Positions 9,905-21,464 of a stretch of 64,000 nucleotides of DNA are shown here, in pieces; the first letter of the stretch is position 1; each line of letters begins with the position of its first letter. Made by a program: the position numbers and the translations under genes. The stretch spans positions 33,596,878-33,660,877 of the forward strand of contig NC_092467.1 of NCBI RefSeq assembly GCF_047495875.1, read 5' to 3'. This stretch comes from Pithys albifrons albifrons (Eukaryota; Chordata; Aves; Passeriformes; Thamnophilidae). A model generated the notes under the pieces. That model made no database searches, was not told where the DNA came from, and saw only the letters and a program-made list of their open reading frames with translations.

Positions 9905-10224
9905 TCTAAAGAGGCTCCAGGAGAGCTGGAGAGGGACTGGGGACAAGGCATGGAGGGACAGGACACAGGGAATGGCTTCCCACTGCCAGAGGGCAGGGAT
10001 AGGTGGGATATTGGGAAGGAATTCCTGGCTGGGAGGGTGGGCAGGCCCTGGCACAGGTGCCCAGAGCAGCTGTGGCTGCCCCAGCCCTGGGAGTGTCCCA
10101 GGCCAGGCTGGACAGGGCTTGGAGCACCCTGTGCTGGTGGGAGGTGTCCCTGCCATGGCAGGGGTGGCACTGGGGGGGCTTTGAGGTCCCTCCCAAGTCA
10201 AGCCAGTCTGGCAGATGATTCTCT
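9905..10224 (+). mobile_element. CR1 LINE 3' end
   Basis: Sense copy of about 320 bp from GAGGCTCCAGGAGAGCTGG through GGATATTGGGAAGGAATTCC and GGAGGTGTCCCTGCCATGGC to a degenerate terminal GATTCTCTGA. Single-copy at the segment that is expanded in the 14837..15378 array, so it is a useful comparison. Confidence 0.9.
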
Positions 10225-10323
10225 GAAATCCAGTAAAGCCCAGAGAGCACAGGACGGGGGGAAAGTGCAGAACACGATGGGAACACAAACACTGGAGATG
10301 CTTCTAATCCCACCTGGCCACAG

Positions 10324-11119
10324 GCAAAGAAATGCTGGGCACAGAGAGGGAAATGCTGGGCATGGACAGGGAAATGCTGGGCACAGACAGGGAAATGCTG
10401 GGCACAGAGAGGGAAATGCTGGGCATGGACAGGGAAATGCTGGGCACACACAGGGAAATGCTGGGCATGGACAGGGAAATGCTGGGCACAGAGAGGGAAA
10501 TGCTGGGCATGGACAGGGAAATGCTGGGCATGGGCAAGGAAATGCTGGGCACAGACAGGGAAATGCTGGGCATGGACAGGGAAATGCTGGGCATGGACAA
10601 GGAAATGCTGGGCACGGACAGGGAAATGCTGGGCACAGACATGGAATTGCTGGGCATGGACAAGGAAATGCTGGGCATGGACAGGGAAATGCTGGGCACA
10701 GACAGGGAAATGCTGGGCATGAACAGGGAAATGCTGGGCACAGAGAGGGAAATGCTGGGCACGGACAGGGAAGTGCTGGGCACAGACAAGGAATTACTGA
10801 GCACAGACAGGGAAATGCTGGGCACAGACAGGGAAATGCTGGGCACAGACATGGAAATGCTGGGCATGGGCAAGGAAATGCTGGGCATGGACAGGGAAAT
10901 GCTGGGCACGGACAGGGAATTACTGGGCACAGAGAGGGAAATGCTGGGCACAGACAGGGAAATGCTGGGCAGAGACAGGGAAATGCTGGGCACGGACAGG
11001 GAAATGCTGGGCACAGACAGGGAAATGCTGGGCACAGACAGGGAAATGCTGGGCATGGACAGGGAAATGCTGGGCACAGAGAGGGAAATGCTGGGCATGG
11101 ACAAGGAAGTGCTGGCCAC
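10324..11119. repeat. 21-bp minisatellite, about 38 copies
   Basis: The unit is AAATGCTGGGCACAGACAGG plus one base, alternating CACAGACAGG, CACAGAGAGG and CATGGACAGG subtypes with a few GGAATTGCT or GGAATTACT variants. Because 21 is divisible by three, two plus frames and two minus frames stay open for 270 codons or more. This is a repeat, not a gene. Confidence 0.97.
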
Positions 11120-13377
11120 AAAAACAGGAGGACTTGAGACAGGAGATGAGACCTGAGCAAAAGAAACGAGTGACAGCTTGGGGAGAGATGGTGGGCAAAC
11201 AGGAGTGGGAGAAGGATGCCCAGGAGGAAGGGCTGGCAGGAGAGGGGCTCTCGGGGCTGGGAAGGGAGGGATCAAAGCACAGGGAGGACGTGCAGGAGCA
11301 GCTTTGTCTCCTGAGCTGGTGGGAGAGACTGAGCCTGTGTGCAGAGGTTGAGGGGTTTGGACCAGGGCCCAGCACCAGCTGCACACTGAGCTCCTGCTTT
11401 CCATGGAGGGGGTGACATCCAGCAGGTGGGAAAGGGCAGAGCAGTACCAACAGCAGAGCAAAACTCAGTGGGCTGAGGTTGGGGAGCAGCAAACTGCAAA
11501 GGCAGGAGTGAACTGAGAACAATGCTGAGGGACTGAGGGGAAATCTGCACTTCTTGCCATAAATGATCTACTTGTAAGGAAACCTGGAGAATGAATGAGG
11601 CAAAACTCGGGCTCACCCCCAGGCCCACCGTGGAATTGCAGGTTTTCAAATGACTTTAAAGGCTGAAGGAAGGTAATAAGGAAGGTTACACAATGTGCAA
11701 AGACTAATGGGACATTTTTATTTGATAAAGAGGCTTTCACACAAAGGAAATCCAGAAGAAGGGAATGCAATGGAGCTCATCTCTTTGATGAAACATTAAA
11801 ATAGCACAACTATAGAAACTGGGAGGGAGAAAATGGTGATTTTGTGGCTTAAGCATCTGGCACTATTGTTTAAGGGGAAAATGACATTCCCTTTAGGAAT
11901 AAGAAACTAGAAACATGAGGCTGAAATGCTTCAGAAAGGAATCATAAGAATAACCATTCATTTAATTAATGACCTCAACATTCACTCTGAAAGGGTTCTG
12001 AGAGAAGCTACAACATGGGATAAAAAATCCCCCTTTGTATAGCAGAGAATTGGGATGTCCCTGGGAAGTGTCACTTTGAGGCTGGAGGGCACAGCAGCCA
12101 CCTGGGAGTCCCTGCAGGGCAGTTTTGGAGGGTCTGGGCCCATCCAGGGAAGGCAAAGAGCCACTTGTAAAGTCTTGTGAACATTTTCAAATCACCTCTA
12201 ATGAACAGCAGAGCGTGGGGAAGCAGAGAAAGCTCCAATTCACTGATGCTCCTCCCCAAGTTTCTGTTCTGCCCCTGTCCCTGCAGCAGCTGCACCGTCA
12301 GTGACAGCCAAGCTGAGCCGTGGCAGGGGGTGGAGGGGAATGGTCTGTACGTCCCCTCCAACCCAGGCCTTTCCCTGGTTCTCTGATTGTTCAGGCCCTG
12401 ATGAAGCCAGTTCTGGTGTGTGAGAACATCTGTTTCAAACTGAACATTATCCCCAGAGAAGCTGCTTTGAAACCAGATGAAATATTTCCCCTCAGCCAGG
12501 CCCCTTCGACAGCCCCAAGCTCTGCTCCCTCCACCCCTCAAGCCCCCTCTGTGCCCCCCAGGCTGAGAGGGCAGTGCCTTGGCACTCAGCAGAATGTGGT
12601 GGGACCTTTGGCACAGGATGGGTTTCAGATCCAGCCCAGCCCAACGTGCTGCATTTCCCCACCAGGCACGTGGGAGGTGATGGAGAAAGTGCACATTTAC
12701 TCCGTGGAAGCAGCAACCCAATGACTCAGCTCAGAAATGTTTTCCAATCCAACAAATTGAATCCCTTGCTGTTTGCAGATCACTCCTCAGCTCTGGGAGC
12801 ACATTTATTGCCTGAAACTGGCCCTGGGCAGCTCAGAGCCCACACCCTGCACCAGTCCCTGCCCAGCCGAGGTGGCCTGAGCTGCTGAGGGGCAACACAA
12901 ACAAGAACACTCAAGGATTGAGCCCCTCGAAATGAAGACTTGGCCTTTCCCCCACACCTTCACAATCTCCTGGGAAGGAGCAGCCTTTGCACATGTGCTT
13001 TGTGTGCCAAACCCAACCAACTGCACGGGAATGAACACTGGCAAAGAATAAACACAGAGATCAGTAAGAGCATCGAGCCCACCGAGCCCACGGGGTGTGG
13101 GCAGTGCCCAGACTGTGACATCCAACCACCCTCACACCTCCCAGGCTCCACTTGGCTCTGCTCCTCACTGCTCAGGTCCATCACTGCAGGAACAGCTCCA
13201 TTTTAACCAAGAATGGTCTGGGTCACGTTGGTTTTCAAGCCTCAGATAAGAAGTGACATCTCTGTGTTATTTCCCTGGTACCAACAGGAACATGGCACGG
13301 AGCTGGGTGAGGGGAGGGATAAGGTGGATCCTCCCACCCTGCTCCCACCCCCAGAGGGTGCTGGGCACTGACCAGGC
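11120..13377. other. Single-copy intron sequence
   Basis: About 2.3 kb with no recognisable gene or repeat. Moderately AT-rich around 11640-12030. Overlapping short open frames on both strands show no family motif. Confidence 0.55.
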
Positions 13378-13919
13378 TCCCTCTTCTCCCTCCCCTCTCT
13401 TCTCTTTCCCCTCTTTTCTCCCTTCCCCGTTTTTCCTCCCTTCCTTCTTTTCTCCTTCCTCCCTCTTCTCCCTTCCCTCTTTTCTCCCTTCCCTCTTTTC
13501 TCCCTTCCCTTCTTTTCTCCCTTCTCCCTCTTCTCCCTTCCCTTCTTTTCTCCCTTCTCCCTCTTCTCCCTTCCCTCTTTTCTCCCTTCCCGTTTTTTCC
13601 TTCCTTCCTTCCTCCCTCCCTTCCTTCCTTCCTCCCTCCCTCCCTCCCTCCCTCCCTCCCTCCCTCCCTCCCTCCCTCCCTTCCTTCCTTCCTTCCTTCC
13701 TTCCTTCCTTCCTTCCTTCCTTCCTTCCTTCCTTCCTTCCTTCCTTCCTTCCTTCCTTCCTTCCTTCCTTCCTTCCTTCCTTCCTTCCTTCCTTCCTTCC
13801 TTCCTTCCTTCCTTCCTTCCTTCCTTCCTTCCTTCCTTCCTTCCTTCCTTCCTTCCTTCTCCCTCTTCTCCCTTCCCTCCTTTCCCTCCTCCCTCTTCTC
13901 CCTTCCCTCTCTCCCCTTT
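13378..13919. repeat. Long pyrimidine tract: TTCCC-type, (TCCC)n and (TTCC)n
   Basis: The first 230 bp are irregular CTTTTCTCCCTTCC-like sequence, then (TCCC)n to about 13680, then about 44 TTCC units to 13858, then irregular again. On the minus strand it is (GGAA)n, the reverse orientation of 6503..7224. In the NEGR1 transcript this tract is purine-rich. Confidence 0.97.
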
Positions 13920-14682
13920 CATTCTGTTTGTCTTTAAACTCAAGACAGCACTTCCTCCAAAGCAATTTTTAAGATCTATGCACAGGACTAATTATTTTTA
14001 GCAACTGATAATTACACTGGAGCACAATCCAGGTAAGCACAACAATCATTAAATAAAAGTGACTTTTGCTCTTTTTACCTTCACATGGCTTGGGAAAGTA
14101 TTGATGAAACCAGAGCTGAACTCAGAAGAGAATTCTTCTATTTTTAAACTTGGAAGATTGGAAAAAAGAACAATTTATTTTCTAACTGATGATTGTAATC
14201 ACAAATTCCCTACTCAACAAGCATAAGAAATAGATTTTAATGTTAACTGTCATACACGGCTGAGGGTACTTTATTATTTTTCCAATCATTATTAATGGGG
14301 ATGATCATCTCTAATTTTTAAGTACAGAAAAATAGTCTCACCCAGCTCCCTTCAAGTTTTTAATCCCCCTTTTCTTACACCTCCCTCTTTCCCAGCTCTC
14401 TAGTCTATTATTTCCCCATAATTAAAACAGAGACCTATTAATCTTGGTAAAAAACAGTTTTTGCAGTTGCTTAATTAAAGCTGCCCACGGGCTGTGTCTG
14501 CAGGAGCCTTGGCACAGCACCAGGGCTGGGGCTGCCCTGGAGGGACAGGGCTGGGGTGGCACAGGGAGCCCTCCCCCCTGCCCAGGTGACAGGGGTGGGG
14601 GGTGTGCCCAGCTCCAAACAGCCCTTGGTGCCCTCTGTGCCACAGCTGGGCAGTGCCTGGGCAGTGATGAACAGGAAACATC
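13920..14682. other. AT-rich single-copy intron sequence
   Basis: Strongly AT-rich from about 13930 to 14470, in sharp contrast with the flanking arrays, with words such as GGACTAATTATTTTTAGCAA. Candidate conserved non-coding or ancient element. No coding signal. Confidence 0.5.
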
Positions 14683-15453
14683 CCAGACTGGGTTGGGTTG
14701 GGAGGGACCCCAAAGCCCACCCAGTGCCACCCCTGCCCTGGGCAGGGACACCTCCCACCAGCCCAGGGTGCTCCAAGCCCTGTCCAGCCTGGCCTGGGTC
14801 ACTCCCAGGGCTGGGGCAGCCACAGCTGCTCTGGGCACCTGTGCCAGGGCCTGCCCACCCTCCCAGCCAGGAATTCCTCCCCAATATCCCACCTGTGCCA
14901 GGGCCTGCCCACCCTCCCAGCCAGGAATTCCTCCCCAATATCCCACCTGTGCCAGGGCCTGCCCACCCTCCCAGACACCAATTCCTTCCCAATATCCCAC
15001 CTGTGCCAGGGCCTGCCCACCCTCCCAGCCAGGAATTCCTCCCCAATATCCCACCTGTGCCAGGGCCTGCCCACCCTTCCAGCCAGGAATTCCTCCCCAA
15101 TATCCCACCTGTGCCAGGGCCTGCCCACCCTCCCAGACACCAATTCCTTCCCAATATCCCACCTGTGCCAGGGCCTGCCCACCCTCCCAGCCAGGAATTC
15201 CTCCCCAATATCCCACCTGTGCCAGGGCCTGCCCACCCTTCCAGCCAGGAATTCCTCCCCAATATCCCACCTGTGCCAGGGCCTGCCCACCCTTCCAGCC
15301 AGGAATTCCTCCCCAATATCCCACCTGTGCCAGGGCCTGCCCACCCTCCCAGCCAGGAATTCCTCCCCAATATCCCACCTATTCCTGCCCTCTGGCAGTG
15401 GAAGCCATTCCCTTTTCCTGCCCCTCCATCCCCTGCCAATCCTTCCCTCAGCA
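14683..15453 (-). mobile_element. CR1 LINE 3' region interrupted by its own internal tandem expansion
   Basis: Antisense CR1 3' sequence (CATCCCAGACTGGGTTGGG, CACCTCCCACCAGCCCAGG) occupies 14683..14836, and the next 5' part of the same CR1 (CTGCCCTCTGGCAGTGG, CCCCTCCATCCCCTGCC) resumes at 15379. Between them lies a 54-bp array made of the CR1 segment expected at that spot, so the array grew within the inserted element. Confidence 0.92.
14837..15378. repeat. 54-bp CR1-derived minisatellite, 10 copies
   Basis: Each unit runs from ACCTGTGCCAGGGCCTGCCC to AATTCCTCCCCAATATCCC. Ten units fit the 542 bp almost exactly. Three subtypes are visible: CTCCCAGCC (E), CTTCCAGCC (K) and CTCCCAGACACC (V). 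The plus-strand order is E E V E K V E K K E, so a three-unit block V-E-K (162 bp) was duplicated. The minus frame is open as an 18-residue repeat only because 54 is a multiple of three. Confidence 0.96.
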
Positions 15454-15732
15454 GGACCAAGAGCTGCCTTTCCCCCCACCCATTCATGACCCACTTTTTT
15501 CACTCCTTGTGCAAATCCTCCCTTGGCCTGGAATGCCAAGCTCAAAGGAGAGAAGTAAGTTAAAAACTGCCTTGTAAAGGCAGGGGAAGCCCCCCAGGGA
15601 TGGTCCCTCCAGGAAAACCCTCTCAGCTCTTCCCAGCCCCACCTGGGAGCACACCAGGCCTCCAGCCTCGTTACCCCATCACAGCCTCTGCCCCAGGAGC
15701 CTTTGGGCAAAGCAGCCAAACCTGAGCTCACA

Positions 15733-15995
15733 ATCATTAGGGTTGGAAAAGACCTCCAAGACCATCAAGTCCAACCCTCAAACAAGCACCACCAACATGC
15801 TCAGCACTGGACCATGTCCTGAAGCTCCACAGCCACCTTTTTGAGTATTTCAAGGGACGGGCACTCCAGCACTGCCCTGGGCAGCTGTGCCAGGGCTGGA
15901 CAGCCCTTTCTGGGAAGAAACTTTCCTTCATACCCAACCGAAGCCTCCCCTGGCCCCGAGAGCCCAGGGGCTGGGAGTGCCACGGCATCTCCTCC
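15733..15995 (-). mobile_element. CR1 LINE 3' fragment, different subfamily
   Basis: Antisense text has AGGGTTGGAAAAGACCTCCA, AGACCATCAAGTCCAACCCT and TGCCCTGGGCAGCTGTGCC, and ends in AAGCCTCCCCTGGCCCCGAG. The left edge is the CR1 3' terminus. It differs from the common subfamily of this window and resembles older galliform-type CR1. Confidence 0.88.
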
Positions 15996-17907
15996 CCTCC
16001 CAAGCTGGACAGACAGGCCATGCCTGGGACATCCTGCCCACTGTTTCCATCCAGTAATTCATTTAACCCCTGAACTCATTTCACACCATGTCAATGCACT
16101 AATTGGTAATTACCTCCTCAAACAAAGACACCCTTCCCCACCCAGTGCCCCCGGGCCCCCCAGCCCCTCAGCTGCCCAGTGCAGCCCTTTGGGGAGCAGC
16201 AGCTCAGAACTGGAGACCTGCAAGCTCAGGGCAAGCACAGAATAATTCTGTAAATGTTTGCTGACCTGTGGACGTTTCCAAAAGGAGCAGACAACAGGAT
16301 GAGCTTTTTATCTGGCAAAGTGCCTGGAACAAATGGGGAGATGTGCTACCTGAGCTTCCATGAGTAATTAGCATAATTAACCTCCCTCCCTGCTCCTCCA
16401 CCCCTCCAGAGAACTGATGCACAGCCCATTAACCAGGAGAGCTCCTCAGATTTCCTGCTCTGAGCCTGCTCAGGACCCTCCAGACAGGGCAGGGAGAAAC
16501 CAGGACAGAAACTGGGAGAGAAAGTTGAGTGGATCTTCTTCACTGGACACCTCCAGCTGCTGGATTTTATAACCTCCTCTGCCTTGAGCTGTGGTGGGAT
16601 CCTCTCAGAAATCTGCAGAGAAACTTGGATCAATCCCTGAATCTGGGCCATTTCAAAGGGAAAATCAGTCCAGTCTTAGTAATGAATAGCAAAAGTGTTT
16701 GTTCTTCTACACGACTGGAAATGCAATTTCCCTACAGCTGCTGTCAGGTGACTTAAGGGTTTCAACCCCAACACCTGCCAGTCCACCCAAGGCAGGGAAA
16801 GGCCCACGTGCCCAGGGCTGTCCTGGGTTTCCACATTCCCAGGGCTGTCCTGGGTTTCCCCATTCCCAGGGGTTTTGTGGCCCTTGAAGTTCACCAGAAC
16901 CCCAGCCATGGCCTCAGGGGGTTCCCTTCCTGCCACCACCAAATGCCTTTTGTCCATGGCAAGGACAGAGAGTCTGTGGGTGCTGCAAACTGCAATAATT
17001 TGTTGGGTTTAATTACACAAAAATATTCCCACCCCTTTCACAGACGTATTTTCATATTAAAATGAACAAAACAGTAGAGTCTAAATCTAAAAACTTTTAC
17101 TTCTAAATTATTTTGTGGGAACCCACAATATTTTCTTTTTGAAGTCTCACAAACAATATCAGCCTTGGTTTCCTTTTCAGAGAGCAACTCCCAAGTTCAT
17201 CACATTATTTGAGATATTATAAAGGCCTGGCTGCTGCACTGATATTTATTAATTCCTGGAGATTTATGATAGAGAAACACTGACTTCCAGAAATTATGAA
17301 GAAGAAATCACCAATGCAGACAACTCAGGAAACAGTTCACTGCATTGTTTGTCTTTAGCATTTGGCACTTTTCCTACAGGAAAGGAGTCTTGGAAAATCT
17401 GGGAGCTGATTGTATTTATTTTATAGGAATAGTTAAGACTCAGGTTTCTTCTGATGGTGAAATCCAGGGCAGTTGGCAATTTTCCCTCTGATCTTTTAAA
17501 CACACAGCACCGAAACAAAAATGAAGGAATAAAAAGCCCCGTAAGCTCTGAGACCACAGCGGGGCAAAGGAGAGCAAGAGAACATCAGCCCCCTCCCCAC
17601 AGCCTGGACATTCCCAAATCCTCACCAGCCCAGCATGGCAGGGAGGGTTCAGCAGCACAACGAGCCCACTGGATTACAACAGCCAGGCCAGTCACTGCTC
17701 TCCTGGCAGCTCTGAAACCCTTCTCTGAGTCCCCATTGTTCACTCTAGAAGGAATCGAAGCTTTGGGCACCGACGCGATCGATGAGCTCTGACAGAAAAC
17801 TGAGGCTTTGCAAGACGAGGCTCTGGCAGTGACCTGAACTCAGGGGGAACAACGAGGGCTGGCGGGTGTTCTGCCCAAAATGCAGCCTAAAGCTCTGCCT
17901 GGCAGTG
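15996..17907. other. Single-copy intron sequence
   Basis: No gene seen. A 28-bp direct repeat (CCCAGGGCTGTCCTGGGTTT) occurs twice at 16810..16866. AT-rich stretch at about 16990-17450. Confidence 0.55.
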
Positions 17908-19889
17908 GGCACGGGGGCACAGCACACCCGGACACGATGGGCACAGCACACCCGGACACGATGGGCACAGCACACCCAGACACGATGGGCACAGCACTCA
18001 CAGCCACGATGGGCACAGCACATCCAGCCACAATGGGCACAGCACACACAGCCATGATGGGCACAGCACACCCGGACACGATGGGCACAGCACACACAGC
18101 CACAATGGGCACAGCACACACAGACATGATGGGCACAGCACACACAGCCATGACGGGCACAGCACACACAGACACGATGGGCACAGCACACCCAGCCACG
18201 ATGGGCACAGCACACACCCAGTCACGATGGGCACAGCACCCACCCAGCCACAATGGGCACAGCACTCACAGCCATGATGGGCACAGCACACACAGACATG
18301 ATGGGCACAGCACACACCCAGCCACGATGGGCACAGCACCCACCCAGCCACGATGGGCACAGCACACACAGCCATGATGGGCACAGCACACCCGGCCACG
18401 ATGGGCACAGCACACACCCAGTCACAATGGGCACAGCACACACAGCCACAATGGGCACAGCACACACAGCCATGATGGGCACAGCACACACCCAGCCACG
18501 ATGGGCACAGCACACACAGCCATGATGGGCACAGCACACCCAGCCATGATGGGCACAGCACACACCCCAGCCATGATGGGCACAGCACACCCAGCCACGA
18601 TGGGCACAGCACACACCCCAGTCACGATGGGCACAGCACACCCAGCCACGATGGGCACAGCACACACCCCAGTCACAATGGGCACAGCACACACACAGCC
18701 ACGATGGGCACAGCACACACACAGCCACGATGGGCACAGCACTCACAGCCACGATGGGCACAGCACATACCCAGCCATGATGGGCACAGCACACACAGCC
18801 ACAATGGGCACAGCACACACAGCCACGATGGGCACAGCACTCACAGCCATGATGGGCACAGCACATACCCAGCCATGATGGGCACAGCACACACAGCCAT
18901 GACGGGCACAGCACACACCCCAGCCACGATGGGCACAGCACACCCAGCCACAATGGGCACAGCACACACAGCCACGATGGGCACAGCACACACAGCCACA
19001 ATGGGCACAGCACACACCCCAGCCACGATGGGCACAGCACACACAGCCACGATGGGCACAGCACACCCAGACACGATGGGCACAGCACACACCCCAGCCA
19101 CGATGGGCACAGCACATCCAGCCACGATGGGCACAGCACACCCAGACACGATGGGCACAGCACACACCCCAGCCACGATGGGCACAGCACACACCCAGCC
19201 ATGACGGGCACAGCACACACAGCCATGATGGGCACAGCACACCCAGCCATGATGGGCACAGCACACCCAGACACGATGGGCACAGCACACCCAGACACGA
19301 TGGGCACAGCACACACCCCAGCCACGATGGGCACAGCACTCACAGCCATGATGGGCACAGCACACACAGCCACGATGGGCACAGAACACACCCCAGTCAC
19401 GATGGGCACAGCACACACCCAGCCATGATGGGCACAGCACACACACAGCCATGATGGGCACAGCACATACACAGCCATGATGGGCACAGCACACACAGCC
19501 ACAATGGGCACAGCACACACAGCCACGATGGGCACAGCACACACACAGCCATGATGGGCACAGCACACACAGACACGATGGGCACAGCACATACACAGCC
19601 ATGATGGGCACAGCACACACAGCCACGATGGGCACAGCACTCACAGCCACGATGGGCACAGCACATACCCAGCCACGATGGGCACAGCACTCACAGCCAT
19701 GATGGGCACAGCACACACAGCCATGATGGGCACAGCACACACCCCAGTCACGATGGGCACAGCACACACAGCCATGATGGGCACAGCACACCCAGTCACG
19801 ATGGGCACAGCACTCACAGCCACGATGGGCACAGCACATACCCAGCCACGATGGGCACAGCACACACCCAGCCACGATGGGCACTGTGG
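17908..19889. repeat. 24-bp minisatellite, about 2 kb and 80 copies
   Basis: The core GATGGGCACAGCACAC is followed by a variable linker (CCGGACAC, ACAGCCAC, CCAGCCAT, ACCCCAGTCAC), giving 24- to 27-bp units. The core is highly conserved while linkers vary, which points to recent turnover. Open frames occur on both strands, and the Cys-rich translation is an artefact. CpG occurs in many units (CACGATGG), often changed to CACAATGG or CATGATGG, the expected decay of methylated CpG. Confidence 0.97.
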
Positions 19890-20048
19890 CACTGCTGGCA
19901 CTGTGGGGAGCAGCCCCTGCCCCCGGAACATCTGCAGAGTCACCCACAACACCAACCTGCCCCTAGCCTGGCACGGTCCAAGCTCTCAGTGCCAGGGGAG
20001 GACCTGGGGTGGGGTTGGCAGACCCTGGACATGCTAGGAAAATGAAGT

Positions 20049-20066
20049 GGGCAAGGCAGGGCAAGG
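20049..20066. repeat. Unexpanded GGGCA/GGGCAA seed
   Basis: GGGCAAGGCAGGGCAAGG sits at the 3' border of the CR1-like copy to its right, the position that carries the 1.05-kb array beside the sister copy (4185..5233). Confidence 0.8.
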
Positions 20067-20750
20067 CTCTTCACCCCCGGAGCTCCCTGAGACACACCTG
20101 CTCCCCTCTGCTCCTGCACTTGCCTCCTCAGTGTTCAGGAGACAAACCAGGGGGAGCAGGGACAGCACAGGGAGCAAGGGCTTCAAGCTGAGGGAGGAAT
20201 CACGAGTGACCCATTGACTTCTTTTGTGAACTCCTCCAGGGCTGGGGATGCCACCACCTCTCTGGGCAGCCCGTGCCAGTGCCTGACCACCCTTTCCAGG
20301 CAGAAATTCCTGCTGCTGTGCCCCCTGCCCCTGCCCAGCCTGAGGCCGTGCCCTCTGCTCCTGTCCCTGTCCCTGGGGCACAGCCCGACCCCCCTCCCCG
20401 GCTCCCCCTCCTGGCAGGGATTGCAGAGCCAGAAGGTGCCCCCTGAGCCTCCTTTGCTCCAGGCTGAGCCCCCCCATCTCCCTCAGCCCCTCCTGCTGCT
20501 CCAGCCCCTTCCCAGCTCCGCTCCCTGGCCTGGACATGCTCCAGCCCCTGAGTGTCTGTCTTGTCCTGAGGAGCCCAGATCTGCCCCCAGGACTGGAGGT
20601 GGCACCTGGGCAGTGCCAGCCCAGAGGAGCCCCAGGGAGCAGAAGCTGCAGGCAGAGCTGTGGCTGCTCCTGCTCCACAGCAGAGCAGGGAAACCTTCAC
20701 CCCTCCCTTCCCCAGGCAGAGCAGTGACAGAGGCAGCTCCTGCCTGGGCT
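20067..20750 (-). mobile_element. CR1-like LINE 3' region, copy 2 of a near-identical pair
   Basis: Nearly identical to 5234..5710, including the unusual tail (CTCCCTGAGACACACCTGCT, GGAGGAATCACGAGTGACCC). It extends further in the CR1 5' direction, with TGTCTTGTCCTGAGGAGCCC resembling the known CR1 text upstream of the 3' end. Minus-strand orientation. Confidence 0.82.
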
Positions 20751-21464
20751 CCAGGCAATTCTCAATATTCCTGCTCTTTCACGTTTTTTTTTCCCTGAAA
20801 GGCTTTTCCCTGTATCAAAACTTAATAAAAAAACCCTTCCAAGTGAAAACAGGTTGGGTTTTACAATCTCCTCATAGTTAAATCTCCACTGTGAGTGGGG
20901 AGGACACTCAGTGGGACATAATTGTGTGCTGTGCCACATCCTTTATGGGATCAGCATTGACCTGGGACCCTTCCCGGGGCAGGGGGCACCAACCCTGCCC
21001 CCCAGGTTGGTTTATGTAAAATAATGGAGTTAATGACAGAAGCAGAACAACCTGGAGAGGTGCAATTCATCACCCAGTGTTCCATGCCATTATCTTAAAA
21101 ACATACAGTGTAGTAATCACTTGAAGTAGTGATAACACATAATTGTATGCTGCTCATAAATTATAGGTGAATGGGAGTTGCAGCTAATGAGAGCCAAATA
21201 GCAGCTCAGGAGCTGCAGTGATTACAGCAGATGTGGTGATGAATGCATTTATTATTGGGCTATTGCAAAGCTTTTTATAGCAGAGACGGCTCATTTATAA
21301 ATAAATAACCAGGCACGGAGGTACCCACATGTCTGCCTGAGCCAGCCCCAGCCCAGCCCCAGCCCCAGCCCCAGCCCCAGCCTGGAGCTGCACCAGCCTC
21401 TGCAGAAAGGCTTCAAAGCTGGGGGAGACAAGGCAAAAGAATGGAAACCCCAAACCAACCCCTG
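20751..21464. other. Single-copy sequence with AT-rich core
   Basis: Between 21060 and 21310 lies an AT-rich segment with words such as GATAACACATAATTGTATGC and TTATAAATAAATAACC, flanked by GC-rich repeats. A short CAGCCC run is at 21340..21382. Candidate conserved element, no coding signal. Confidence 0.5.

Noticed and set aside
9161..11119. CRISPR-like direct repeats
   Set aside because: Units are contiguous with no unique spacers, in a vertebrate genome. These are minisatellites.
14422..15737. A glycine/tryptophan repeat protein with 18-residue units
   Set aside because: It is translated CR1 repeat DNA (54-bp unit). Flanking CR1 text continues on both sides.
17840..19955. Cys-rich repeat proteins on the minus strand, reminiscent of keratin-associated proteins
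   Set aside because: The frames follow the 24-bp DNA repeat and occur in more than one frame. There is no genuine cysteine-rich family signature or gene start.
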